Shown: positions 7,442-16,149 of the stretch, one piece after another
Layout of the letters: each line of letters opens with the position of its first letter
How positions within the stretch are numbered: position 1 is the stretch's first letter
Source: Bacteroidota bacterium
Lineage (GTDB): Bacteria; Bacteroidota; Bacteroidia; Cytophagales; Cyclobacteriaceae
NCBI GenBank assembly: GCA_016178785.1
Contig: JACOSO010000021.1
Location: 23,375-87,374 of the forward strand
Direction of reading: 5' to 3'
DNA length: 64,000 nt
Notes under the pieces: generated by a model
What the model saw: the letters and a program-made list of their open reading frames with translations, nothing else
Told to the model about the DNA's origin: nothing
Databases searched by the model: none
Translations under genes and position numbers: made by a program

Positions 7442-9901
7442 TTAGTTCCCAATTCTTTTCTGCACATCTTCCAGTGTATTTCTTCTATGCGAGGCTTTGC
7501 CAGTCGCTTTACCCATCGTATAGGTGAAGTTGAGCCTTACTATACGGGTTTCATTGCGAACATAAATATTCATGTCGAGCCCGGGATATTCGATTCTATT
7601 CCGCACCCGATTTGTTTGGAATATGTCGGTGATATTCAAGCGTAAGGTGGCTTTTTTGTTAAATAGCTGTTTCTGTAGTCCTGCATTTAATGACCCCAAG
7701 GCCTGGTTCTGAAAAAGTCCCGTCACCGTGGGGGCATTGTACACTCCCACAATTTCTCCTGTCATTCCCCAAGGCAAGGTGATTGTCTGTGAAACGTTCG
7801 CTATACCGCTAAAACGACTTGATGTATAAATTTCATTCAGGAATTGAGTGTTGAAATTATTGTAGAATAAATTGAGGTTACAGTTTATCGTCCAATGGTT
7901 GGTTACTCTAATGGGAGCAATAACGGTGAGATAATAATTTTGAAAGGCATCAAAATTCTTCTTGATAGCATAGCTGGATACCTGGTTTTCATAAAGGAGA
8001 ATGGCAAATGCCATGTACTGTGCGATAGAACTGTATCCAAAGTTAATTACATAGTCTTTTGCAATAGTTTGTGAGACCTGGAAGTTGTGGGTAAACTGTG
8101 GCAGTAAAGTTGGGTTGCCAAACTGGCTGTCGAATGGATCAAAGTAGAAGACATAGGGATACAGGTCTTTATAAGTAGGTCGGTCAATGCGGTAACTATA
8201 AGACAGGCCCAACTGATAATTCTCAGTAAGATTGCGATTGAAGGTAATGCCTGGAAAGACATTAAAATAATTTCGCTCGATGGATTTATTGGCCCTTATG
8301 GAAGAGCCCCGGTATTGGGTATGCTCTGCCCGAAGACCCAATTGAGCATCAAAACCCAGCAGTTTTGTTTTTACGTTAACGTAGCCTGCACCTATTTGCT
8401 CAGCATATTTGAAGTCACTTGATCGGATCGTGTCTGTTTCGTATTGACCACTCAGATTATTTTTAAAACGTATATCGTTTACAGTTTTTACATAACTACA
8501 CTTGATACCTGTTTCGAAAGACACTTGTTCGTTCAGACGATGAGTGTAATCTGCTCTTCCTGTATAGATATTAAATGAGGAGTGTTGATTGCTCAATACA
8601 TTGTACTCATTTTTATAAACATCGCTTTTCTCGAATCGTTTTATAATAAAATTGTCATTCAGGTTAAATCCGTACGTGGAGTGATCAAAATCAACAGTAA
8701 GTTCACTTCCGACACGATTAAAAGTGTGTTTATACCCAACTGAGCCGGAAATGTTGTACCACCGGTATTGCTGATCATTAGCTATTGTAAATGTGGAATC
8801 AGGTTCGTAAGCTGAGGCCGCTCTGATTTGTACGAATGAGTTGTTATCAGTAAACCGCTCGTTGTAGCTTCCGGTAGTACTTATAGCAATTGAGTTCCTG
8901 GGATTCCATTGCCATTCTGATCCTGCCTGCCATGTGTGTGATGGCAATTGTTGAACCCGATGAATCTCTTGCGTAAAGCTGATTGCTGTACCATTGCCTG
9001 GTGAAATCCGCTCAGCCCACGCATAGTAAAATCGTTTATCAAAGACATATCCGTAGTTAAGAAAATGTGCCCATTTCTTAGTACGGTAGTTGAGGTTAAT
9101 ATTTCCATTGGCTTTGCCGTAGCGACCGTAACCTGTTCCTACGGTGGCGGAACCATTAAAGCCTTCACGCGTGCTCTTTTTCATTTTTATATTGATCATC
9201 CCGGAATTGCCAGCCGCATCATAGCGTGCGGATGGATTGGAGATAACCTCTACGGTAGCAATGCTGTTTGCATTCATACTGCGAAGCAGTGTGGCAAGTT
9301 CGGCAGGTGGCAGGTAGGTAATCTTTCCGTCAATCATTATAGTAACACCTGTTTTTCCGTTGAGCGAAATCTGATCGTTTTGGTCTATGCTCACACCGGG
9401 CGTTCGTTGCAAAAGTTCTGCGGCATTGCCCCCGGCAGCAACGACAGAGTTTTGCGCATGGAATATGAGTTTGCCACCTTCTTGTTCGATTAAAGGTTTC
9501 TGCCCGCGAACAACTACTTCACCAAGCAGTTGGGTATCTTCTTTTAAAATTATTTCAGGTGCCGTGAAACGGTTAGCTCCATCTTGCAGTTCGATGGCCA
9601 TCGATTGCTTGCGGTATCCAACAAATGTCAGTGTCAGAATGTATTTTCCACGTGCTACAGATTCGAACGTGTACTGACCAGTGGCACTGGTAGTTGTTCC
9701 AGTTATAAGAACTGAGTCCTGCGGTTGCCGCAATAAGACTGTAACATATTCTATTGGCTCACCTTTCCCATTGCTGACACTCCCTTCAATTCTTCCCGCC
9801 TTGTCGACCGGCAGGCCGGATGTTGGCTGAGCGACAGAACAAATAACAATCGCCATGTACAAAAGACTGGCGATAATGATTTTAAGCATAATTTTTCTCA
9901 T
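7442..9901 (-). CDS. TonB-linked outer membrane beta-barrel protein
   Basis: An 819-residue outer-membrane protein. A signal peptide (residues 1-24, ending SVAQ) precedes a CarboxypepD_reg-like domain (about 35-120), a plug-like region with VVRGQKPLIEQ, LLQRTPGVSI and IMIDGK motifs (about 130-240), and a long beta-barrel (OMP_b-brl_3 type). The C-terminus continues about 15 residues past the last aromatic strand. Family members bind ligands at the surface and exchange them under TonB control, although many lack a known substrate. The divergent-facing AraC-type regulator gene lies upstream in the same direction with only 180 bases between, so regulation by it is possible but not shown. Confidence 0.88.
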   Translation of the reverse strand: MRKIMLKIIIASLLYMAIVICSVAQPTSGLPVDKAGRIEGSVSNGKGEPIEYVTVLLRQPQDSVLITGTTTSATGQYTFESVARGKYILTLTFVGYRKQSMAIELQDGANRFTAPEIILKEDTQLLGEVVVRGQKPLIEQEGGKLIFHAQNSVVAAGGNAAELLQRTPGVSIDQNDQISLNGKTGVTIMIDGKITYLPPAELATLLRSMNANSIATVEVISNPSARYDAAGNSGMINIKMKKSTREGFNGSATVGTGYGRYGKANGNINLNYRTKKWAHFLNYGYVFDKRFYYAWAERISPGNGTAISFTQEIHRVQQLPSHTWQAGSEWQWNPRNSIAISTTGSYNERFTDNNSFVQIRAASAYEPDSTFTIANDQQYRWYNISGSVGYKHTFNRVGSELTVDFDHSTYGFNLNDNFIIKRFEKSDVYKNEYNVLSNQHSSFNIYTGRADYTHRLNEQVSFETGIKCSYVKTVNDIRFKNNLSGQYETDTIRSSDFKYAEQIGAGYVNVKTKLLGFDAQLGLRAEHTQYRGSSIRANKSIERNYFNVFPGITFNRNLTENYQLGLSYSYRIDRPTYKDLYPYVFYFDPFDSQFGNPTLLPQFTHNFQVSQTIAKDYVINFGYSSIAQYMAFAILLYENQVSSYAIKKNFDAFQNYYLTVIAPIRVTNHWTINCNLNLFYNNFNTQFLNEIYTSSRFSGIANVSQTITLPWGMTGEIVGVYNAPTVTGLFQNQALGSLNAGLQKQLFNKKATLRLNITDIFQTNRVRNRIEYPGLDMNIYVRNETRIVRLNFTYTMGKATGKASHRRNTLEDVQKRIGN

Positions 9902-9936
9902 GAAATTCGATTGGTTTGATTTTCCAATAAATTTCA

Positions 9937-10145
9937 GAGAAACCGGATGGCGACCCGTTCAGTCCGATAAAGTATAACCTAATTTCAGCCTTAAACCCGG
10001 TATGATTTATTTTTCGATACTCCGTTGGAGTTACCCTGCGAGAGAAACCGGACCATGACCCGTTTAGCCCGATAAAGTATAACCTAATTTTCTGACTTAA
10101 ACCCGGGGTGATTTGTTTTTCGATACTCCGTTGGTGTTACCCCTG
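9937..10145. repeat. 105-bp tandem duplication including the 3' end of the AraC gene
   Basis: Bases 9937-10041 and 10042-10145 are near-identical direct copies: both contain GAGAAACCGGA, CCGATAAAGTATAACCTAA, TTAAACCCGG and TTTTCGATACTCCGTTGG in the same order. The second copy contains the last 20 or so codons and stop of the AraC-type gene (10084 onward), so the first copy is a dead duplicate of that gene end lying between it and the barrel gene. Confidence 0.85.
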
Positions 10146-11316
10146 TGATTCGTTTAAAGACCGTATTAAAAGTCACTTTGTTGTTATAACCAACAGCATA
10201 CGCTATTTCTATGATGTTCATCTCGTGACTACCACTGACCAACAGGCGTTTGGCCTCATCAATTCTCCTGGCATTGATGAAATCAAAAAAGTTGGTCTTG
10301 TAAAATTGGTTGATCACCTGAGAGACAAAGTGCCGGTTGCTTTTCAATTTTTCGGCAAGTGTCTCCAGCTTTAAGTTGTTTTCTTTATAGAGCTGCTCCC
10401 GGGACATTAGCAGTTCAAGTTCGCCCGCCAGTTTTTTAGCCAGAGAGGCTGGGAGACCAGAGTTTTTATATTTTATATCTCCTCCCTCACTGGAAAAGTT
10501 TTCATCCGGGTGAGAACCGGCTGATAATGGCTGGCCGCTTTGCTGAGTTTGCTGCTTTAAATGCGGCAGTAATGAGTCAACTATTGGCTCGCCCTCTTTG
10601 AGTTTTTCATAGCTATCACCCAACCAGGCTAATAAGATAATAGAGCCACAAGCAGAGAGAGAAATGAAATAGTCTGCGAGTAAAATGTATCCCAGCGTAA
10701 CAACGATTGACCAATAAAGTATTGTCAGAACAATGAATGAGATGAAGAAGACGAGTATCCAATTAGCCCACGGGCGCATATATCCTATGCTTGGGTAGGA
10801 ACGGATTTGCCTTAGTAAAACGTAGCCGTAAATGGAAAGATGAGTGATCTTAACGATTTCAGCATAATCAATGTATCCGTTTATAATATAAGAAAGAGCA
10901 GGTTGCTCGGGATGTAGAATCTTGATTTCCCCTGAACTGAGATAAAAGGGCATCTTGAGGCCCAGCATGATCAGGAAGGGTAAAAAATGAAAACCATAGT
11001 TGATCAGGGGTTTAGGATTTTCAAATACAGAATCAAAATAAATTAACAGCAGTGGGCCGTAGAGCAAGGCGAAAAGAGAGGTTGATCCATAGAACTCAGG
11101 AACGCGATAAAAGTAATTCGTCCAAAAAAGGCAAGATTCCAGCAAACCGAGAGACTGTAAAAGAAGATAAAAGCCCAGCGCCTTAGATGCCCTGTCATTT
11201 AGGCGAGCCGTAATTAATTTGATCGAAAAAAATATTCCAATAAACGAAAGCCCGATAAACAAGAAGTTCCAAAAATTTAGAAGGATTTCGGGTAGCTCTT
11301 TCATGACAGAGTTCAA
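10084..11316 (-). CDS. Membrane-anchored AraC-family transcriptional regulator
   Basis: A 410-residue regulator. Residues about 10-235 contain seven or so hydrophobic helices, and residues about 310-405 form an AraC/XylS DNA-binding domain with two helix-turn-helix units: the first around LETLAEKLKSNRHFVSQVI, the second around IIEIAYAVGYNNKVTFNTVF, followed by the GVTPTEYRK end motif. Such multi-helix AraC proteins are common in Bacteroidota and probably sense a membrane or periplasmic signal. The 3' end is duplicated just downstream. The nearest candidate target is the adjacent outer-membrane barrel gene; this is inference. Confidence 0.9.
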   Translation of the reverse strand: MNSVMKELPEILLNFWNFLFIGLSFIGIFFSIKLITARLNDRASKALGFYLLLQSLGLLESCLFWTNYFYRVPEFYGSTSLFALLYGPLLLIYFDSVFENPKPLINYGFHFLPFLIMLGLKMPFYLSSGEIKILHPEQPALSYIINGYIDYAEIVKITHLSIYGYVLLRQIRSYPSIGYMRPWANWILVFFISFIVLTILYWSIVVTLGYILLADYFISLSACGSIILLAWLGDSYEKLKEGEPIVDSLLPHLKQQTQQSGQPLSAGSHPDENFSSEGGDIKYKNSGLPASLAKKLAGELELLMSREQLYKENNLKLETLAEKLKSNRHFVSQVINQFYKTNFFDFINARRIDEAKRLLVSGSHEMNIIEIAYAVGYNNKVTFNTVFKRITGVTPTEYRKTNHPGFKSEN

Positions 11317-11421
11317 ATCTGCAAAAAAGGAACTATAGAATGCAACATCACACTGATTTTTAGGAGTATTTTGAAGGCAGTTTGTGACAACCAGCCCTGG
11401 GGCAGAAAAACAACTAGTGTA

Positions 11422-12435
11422 CTATCTTATGTGAAATTTCTTCGTAATCGTTTTTCCGTTGATGGTTTCATTTTTTCTCCATGAACTTTCGTCATTCATT
11501 GGAACCCATCTCCGTTCTTCGGTTCGATAATGCCAATCTTTGTCTTTTTGATAAAAGAGTTGAATACCCAGTGTCTCAACAAACTTGAGAATTTCGTTGT
11601 CATGATAATTCAGCTGATCGTAATCGGTGTATGCAAGCTGAGCCATTTCTGAATACAATTCATTCAGCTTTAATAAATCATCATTGATTTCACTTTTTAA
11701 AACGTTCACAGTCAACCCAATTTTCTTTGCTTCCGAGAAAGTAATTGGATAGCTGTGGGAGGGATATTCCGAATTTAAATGGTTACTTATTTTTTGTGCC
11801 TTGTTCTTGTCTTTCAAATGATAGGACAGGATATCAGTTGTGATTTTGATTGAAAGGGATGAGGCTCTATCAACTCCTCCAAACACCAAGGGATGGATGT
11901 ACTTATAGAGGTCGTTGTATGGATTTAAATCACTTTTTTGTCTTTTCTGTTCCCAAAGCTTTATCACTCTACCCAATTCTATTTGGCTTACACTTGTAAG
12001 ATCATTGAATTTATCAACAGGCGATAAATCATGTTTAATGGACGTGTCAATTGCAGAGAGATAGCCTAACGGTCCCATTTGAATCGAGTCTGCTCCTAAT
12101 ACCAACATTGTGGCAGCTGATGCGCAGTCCAAAGGAACAAATGCAACGATTTTACCATAATACTTTCTTAACAAGTTAACAATTCTCAACGACCCCTCAC
12201 CCGAACCGCCACCACTTTTTACAAAGAAATAAAGTTTGTTTCTGATTTTCTCGTTTCCTAATATTTTGAAGAAAGCAATAACGTCTTCATCGACAATCCT
12301 ACTATTTCCGGATGTCCAATAAGTCAAGAAATCGCCATCCAGTCCCTTTGAAATTTTCGCGACCACTTTTTGAGTTTCGCTAAATAAAATTGGCGGTTTC
12401 TTGATCTCAACCTTACTCCTATCTTCCTTTTTCAT
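11422..12435 (-). CDS. SDH_sah/ClpP-fold serine protease-like protein
   Basis: A 337-residue soluble protein with a ClpP/crotonase fold like the serine dehydrogenase proteinase (SDH_sah) family and cytoplasmic SppA-like enzymes. Seen: a glycine-rich turn FFVKSGGGSGEGS (about residues 71-83), a strand VAFVPLDCASAATML with a candidate nucleophile Ser near residue 106, and a GADSIQMGPLGYLSAID block that in this family lines the active site. The C-terminal 60 residues (HDNEILKFVETLGIQ and a KDWHYRTEERRW segment) look like an added small domain. No signal peptide or membrane helix is present, unlike true SppA. Codon use looks AT-richer than in the core genes. Confidence 0.75.
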   Translation of the reverse strand: MKKEDRSKVEIKKPPILFSETQKVVAKISKGLDGDFLTYWTSGNSRIVDEDVIAFFKILGNEKIRNKLYFFVKSGGGSGEGSLRIVNLLRKYYGKIVAFVPLDCASAATMLVLGADSIQMGPLGYLSAIDTSIKHDLSPVDKFNDLTSVSQIELGRVIKLWEQKRQKSDLNPYNDLYKYIHPLVFGGVDRASSLSIKITTDILSYHLKDKNKAQKISNHLNSEYPSHSYPITFSEAKKIGLTVNVLKSEINDDLLKLNELYSEMAQLAYTDYDQLNYHDNEILKFVETLGIQLFYQKDKDWHYRTEERRWVPMNDESSWRKNETINGKTITKKFHIR

Positions 12436-12520
12436 TTTTAGATTTGTTATTTGAGTATCACATGTCGAAATATAAGGAATTCTTCATCGCACGTTGAATC
12501 CTTAAGTTTACAACTGTGAC

Positions 12521-12890
12521 AACACCGATCTTGGGCAAAAGTGTTAGAGTGTGTTGCGGGTCAGGCAACACTGAACATCGAAAGATGACCAACTTCAACT
12601 AAGGATAAACGCGCGTTAAATTTTTGGGGATTCTTCGCTGGTGATGATTATTTTTTATGTGGCTGTATACTCAAGACCCGTGCAAAAGTTCAAAATGTCT
12701 TGCTCTTTTGCCGCTCAGAATTGAGTTCATTTTTTTTTCGCAACCAATCCTGAGCAAAGCGAAGGATCTCCTCTTCGCAGTTCCGATCAAAGCTAACAAC
12801 ACCGACCTTGGACAGAAAAGTGTGGGGGCTTGGAGTGTGAACTTTGCGGGTCAGGCGACACCGCAACAACGAAAGGTGACCAACTTCAAG
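12521..12890 (+). repeat. 286-bp interspersed repeat, copy D with partial extra end
   Basis: A full copy (about 12590-12860) with the same conserved blocks as copies B and C, preceded by the right end of a second unit (AACACCGATCTTGGGCAAAA at 12521). It therefore has the same tandem phasing as the 7-kb pair. It ends within ten bases of the stop codon of the next gene. It occupies almost all of the 460-base gap between the protease and the 103-residue membrane protein. Confidence 0.85.
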
Positions 12891-12896
12891 TAGCGA

Positions 12897-13208
12897 TTAA
12901 TTCCCTCCTCTCACAAAATTAAGCATCAAAGAAATTATCTGGCTTGTTAACAAAACAAATGAAAGCACAAGCAAAATGTTAAGGAAACGAGAAATATGGA
13001 GATTTCTTTTGGGCCAGATAAATAACAAGAATAGAGAGAGACAAATGGTAATCGCAACGAAGACGAATAACGATGCAATGAATTTCAACAGAAGAGAAGA
13101 TGACTCTTCGGCCAATGCACTGATAACTGAATACAACATGGAGATGGCAGCAAATCCAATCCAGTGCAGTTTATAATCTCCAAACCAATTGGGAGTTGAC
13201 TCTTCCAT
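12897..13208 (-). CDS. Small membrane protein, 103 aa
   Basis: A 103-residue protein with three hydrophobic segments (about residues 15-32, 40-65 and 75-97). I do not recognise a family. It lies nine bases after the 197-residue membrane protein gene in the same direction, so the two are probably co-transcribed. Its stop codon abuts repeat copy D. Confidence 0.6.
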   Translation of the reverse strand: MEESTPNWFGDYKLHWIGFAAISMLYSVISALAEESSSLLLKFIASLFVFVAITICLSLFLLFIWPKRNLHISRFLNILLVLSFVLLTSQIISLMLNFVRGGN

Positions 13209-13217
13209 AACGCACTG

Positions 13218-13811
13218 CTATTTGTTGTGTTCTCTCCCCATCGCATCATCAAATTGCTTTTGAAGCTCCTCGTCTTGAGGATTTTCCAAAGCTTTGATCA
13301 TGAGTTCTGCAAATGCCGGGTTGTCCCGATGATAAATTCTTATCAGTGATCGTCCAGGAGTAAGGAAAACTATGACGGCTAAAAGTAATGCAACCACTCC
13401 CCTAACAAAGATGCCTTTGTAAAAGGAGTCAATGGTTTTTCTTTTTATTAAAAATACAATTCCAGCTGCTAAAAGAGTCATGAATAGTCCAGTAGCGCCA
13501 ATGGTGATCATTTCACGTGAGCCATTCCAAATTTGTAGCTTGAAAAGTATCCCAATCAAAACAATAGAAAGGAATAAGCCCACTCCAATCGCACCCAAGA
13601 CTCGACCTGTGCTGATGTCGGCATAAGAAGCTTTTTTAAACATGGTTCTGAATCCAATGTCATTCAATAAAGCAAATCCAAAATAGAAGTAAATCATTGC
13701 CAACACGGAAGCACTGATGATTAAGATTGGATTTCCCGTTCGAATTAGTAATAGTTTTAACAGAAACCCGAGCAAAGAAATTATAAGGCCTGCACGTTCA
13801 ATAAGTTTCAT
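13218..13811 (-). CDS. Multi-pass membrane protein, about 197 aa
   Basis: A membrane protein with five predicted helices and a charged C-terminal tail (NPQDEELQKQFDDAMGREH). The open frame extends to 13886, but that extension is read out of the interspersed-repeat fragment at 13861-13925, so I place the start at the internal ATG at 13811 (MKLIERAG), directly before the first helix. Family unknown. It is followed by the 103-residue membrane protein. Confidence 0.6.
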   Translation of the reverse strand: MKLIERAGLIISLLGFLLKLLLIRTGNPILIISASVLAMIYFYFGFALLNDIGFRTMFKKASYADISTGRVLGAIGVGLFLSIVLIGILFKLQIWNGSREMITIGATGLFMTLLAAGIVFLIKRKTIDSFYKGIFVRGVVALLLAVIVFLTPGRSLIRIYHRDNPAFAELMIKALENPQDEELQKQFDDAMGREHNK

Positions 13812-13860
13812 GAGAAATAATTTATTAATTGCATCAAAGGTATTTAAAAATGGAAGACTG

Positions 13861-13925
13861 TTCTTGTGTTGCGGGTTAGACGACACCGCAACAACGAAAG
13901 ATGACCAACTTCAACTAAGAGAGTC
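13861..13925 (+). repeat. Fragment of the 286-bp interspersed repeat (copy E)
   Basis: Contains the unit-border blocks TTGTGTTGCGGGT, GACACCGCAACAACGAAAG and ATGACCAACTTCAACTAAG. A further block at about 13950-13972 (GTGACACACCAACCCTGGGC) resembles the other unit end. A similar weak block, TGACAACCAGCCCTGGGGCAG, lies at about 11386. The core of the repeat is absent. Confidence 0.6.
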
Positions 13926-14044
13926 TCAAGTTAAATTTGGTTTCAGACCGGTGACACACCAACCCTGGGCATAAAACGACATACCTGTTAGATACTTAAA
14001 AATTTCTGACCTTTACATCTCAAGTCAGTTAATTATTTGAAGAC

Positions 14045-15706
14045 ATGACACCACATGAACTCACTCTAATATTAAGTCAACTCCAACAGCTACCTGGAGA
14101 AACGGAGGTCGTGGAATTCAAGGAGGCTAAAAACACTTTTGATTTTTCTAAGCTCGGAAAATATTTTTCAGCATTGAGCAATGAAGCTAATTTAAAAAGG
14201 AAGAAATATGCGTGGCTCATCTTTGGTATCGAGAATAAACACTTTCACGTAGTTGGATCTAATTTCAGAACAGATAGAAAATATCTTGATAGCCTCAAAG
14301 GAGAAATTGCCAGCAAAACCACTAATCGTATCACATTTATTGAAATTTATGAATTAACTCAAGAGAGCAAGCGAGTGGTAATGCTACAGATTCCATCAGC
14401 ACCCAAAGGCATACCTGTTGCATTCGAAGGACATTATTATGGGCGTGATGGCGAAGAATTGTCTCCTTTAAATATTGAGGAGATGGAAAGAATAAGAAGT
14501 CAATCAATACAAGAAGACTGGAGTTCAGAGATAGTTCCGGATGCTACATTAAATGATCTTGATCCTAAGGCAATTTTAGTTGCAAGAGATAACTTTAAAA
14601 GTAAGTTCCCTGCTAAAGCCACTGAGGTAGATAGTTTGGATGATATTACATTCTTAAATAAAGCCAAGATTACAATTAAAGGCAAAATTACACGCGCCTC
14701 CATACTGTTGCTTGGCAAGGAGGAATCTGAGCACTTCATCAGTCCAGCAGACGCAAAAATTAGGTGGGTTTTAAAAGATGCAAAAGGAAACGATAAGGAC
14801 TATTCAATTGAAGGATGCCCTATATTATTGGCTGTGGATAAGATTTATTCAAGAATCAGAAATTTAAAGTATCGATACATCAAGCAGGGAACATTATTCC
14901 CCGATGAGATTGACCAATATGAACCTTATACCATTCGCGAGGCAATAAATAATTGCATTGCTCACCAAGATTATCTTAAAGGAGGAAGAATCAATGTCAT
15001 AGAGATGGAGGATCAATTGGTATTTACGAATCTGGGTAATTTTATTCCCGGATCCGTTGAGAGAGTAGTTAAAGATAATTCACCGGAAGAGCAATACAGA
15101 AATAAATTCCTTGCAACCGCTATGTATAATCTAAAAATGGTTGATACAGCGGGCGGTGGCATTCGAAAAATGTTCATTCATCAGCGTGAGAGATTTTTCC
15201 CATTACCTGATTTTGATCTATCTGAGGGTCGGGTTAAGGTTACGATTACGGGTAAAATACTTGACATCGATTATGCTCAATTATTGGCGCGTAATCCTGA
15301 CCTATCATTGGATGAAATTATTATGCTTGATAAGGTTCAGAAAAGAATGCGGCTAACTGATGCTGAAGAAAAATATCTTCATGAAAAGAAATTAATTGAA
15401 GGAAGAAAGCCTAATTATTACATATCGTTAGGCGTAGCTCAAAAGATTGGTCAAAAAGCTGTCTACTCTAAGAATAGTGCATTCGACAAAGTTTACTATC
15501 TAGATCTTATTTTAAAATCAATTAAGGAGCATGGCTTTATGGAGCGCAATGATTTAGATCAATTGTTATGGACAAAATTGCCTGAATGGATGAATGAAAA
15601 ACAGAAGAAAATTAAGATAAATAATTTACTCTCTGAACTTAGAACAAAACGTAAGATAAAAAATGAGGGACACGATAGGAAACCCAAATGGGTACTAATT
15701 AATTAA
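14045..15706 (+). CDS. Schlafen/AlbA_2-domain putative regulator with ATPase-like domain
   Basis: A 553-residue soluble protein. Residues about 15-150 form an AlbA_2 (Schlafen-type, formerly DUF262-neighbour 'divergent AAA_4') domain, seen as VVEFKEAKNTFDFSKLGKYF and YAWLIFGIENK. Residues about 290-400 match the HATPase_c_4 region of RecG-like regulators (REAINNCIAHQDY, VDTAGGGIRKMF). The C-terminus has helical segments consistent with winged-helix DNA binding. Proteins of this class are usually stand-alone genes in accessory regions; some have been tied to phage defence or tRNA/RNA binding, most are uncharacterised. Codon use is AT-rich compared with glnS next door. Precise function unknown. 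Confidence 0.8.
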   Translation: MTPHELTLILSQLQQLPGETEVVEFKEAKNTFDFSKLGKYFSALSNEANLKRKKYAWLIFGIENKHFHVVGSNFRTDRKYLDSLKGEIASKTTNRITFIEIYELTQESKRVVMLQIPSAPKGIPVAFEGHYYGRDGEELSPLNIEEMERIRSQSIQEDWSSEIVPDATLNDLDPKAILVARDNFKSKFPAKATEVDSLDDITFLNKAKITIKGKITRASILLLGKEESEHFISPADAKIRWVLKDAKGNDKDYSIEGCPILLAVDKIYSRIRNLKYRYIKQGTLFPDEIDQYEPYTIREAINNCIAHQDYLKGGRINVIEMEDQLVFTNLGNFIPGSVERVVKDNSPEEQYRNKFLATAMYNLKMVDTAGGGIRKMFIHQRERFFPLPDFDLSEGRVKVTITGKILDIDYAQLLARNPDLSLDEIIMLDKVQKRMRLTDAEEKYLHEKKLIEGRKPNYYISLGVAQKIGQKAVYSKNSAFDKVYYLDLILKSIKEHGFMERNDLDQLLWTKLPEWMNEKQKKIKINNLLSELRTKRKIKNEGHDRKPKWVLIN

Positions 15707-15949
15707 TAATTATAGGGTAAATTAATTAGTAAATTAATCCGCTATAAACCGTAAGTAATTGAGTATCCGATATGTTGATTTCTAATTGACTAGAATTCGT
15801 GTATAAATCTATTAGAAAAAATAGCTAATATTTTAATCATTAGCCTCTCATTAATACCTCGATTGCCTGAACTCCTTTCTGTTATCCTGAACATATTGTG
15901 AACTTGAGAGCTAACAAAGCTAGTATCGTTTAGCCACCCTTGGCTCAAA
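15707..15949. other. AT-rich intergenic stretch
   Basis: No gene, clear promoter or repeat is seen in these bases between the Schlafen-type gene and the candidate RNA; the text GTTATCCTGAACATATTGTG near 15880 faintly recalls a block in the interspersed repeat but is too short to call. Confidence 0.4.
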
Positions 15950-15959
15950 TTTTCCTACG

Positions 15960-16072
15960 AACCTCAACCCCAGCAAGGGATAGAAGTGAAAAGCCCGAAG
16001 CGTGATGGCAAACACGTGGCCGGACTTGTAACGGATGAGCCCGGTGGCGCGTCTCGCGCCAGGCCGCATAAC
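15960..16072 (+). ncRNA. Candidate structured RNA (Flavo-1-like)
   Basis: A GC-rich island in AT-rich surroundings with the look of the Bacteroidota Flavo-1 RNA: AAGGGATAGAAGTGAAAAGC followed by CC, a variable arm, CGGACTTGTAACGGATGAGC followed by CCGG, then a perfect hairpin (GGCGC, loop, GCGCC at about 16044-16060) and an AT-rich tail. GGG near the start can pair with the following CCC. The Rfam name is from memory of the motif and could be wrong; the compact GC-rich structure itself is clear. It lies 80 bases upstream of glnS. Confidence 0.5.
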
Positions 16073-16149
16073 AAACAAAACCAAAACAAATGTTTCGATT
16101 AATTACTTTTGTAGTCTTTTATTAACCTTTTAGTATTGTTTTTACAACC

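Noticed and set aside
12657..12893. 78-residue frame within repeat copy D
   Set aside because: Not conserved as a frame in copies B and C, so it is a chance reading of repeat DNA.
13812..13886. N-terminal extension of the membrane protein gene (MSSNPQHKNSLPF start)
   Set aside because: Encoded by repeat fragment E and poor as a membrane protein start; the ATG at 13811 is more natural.
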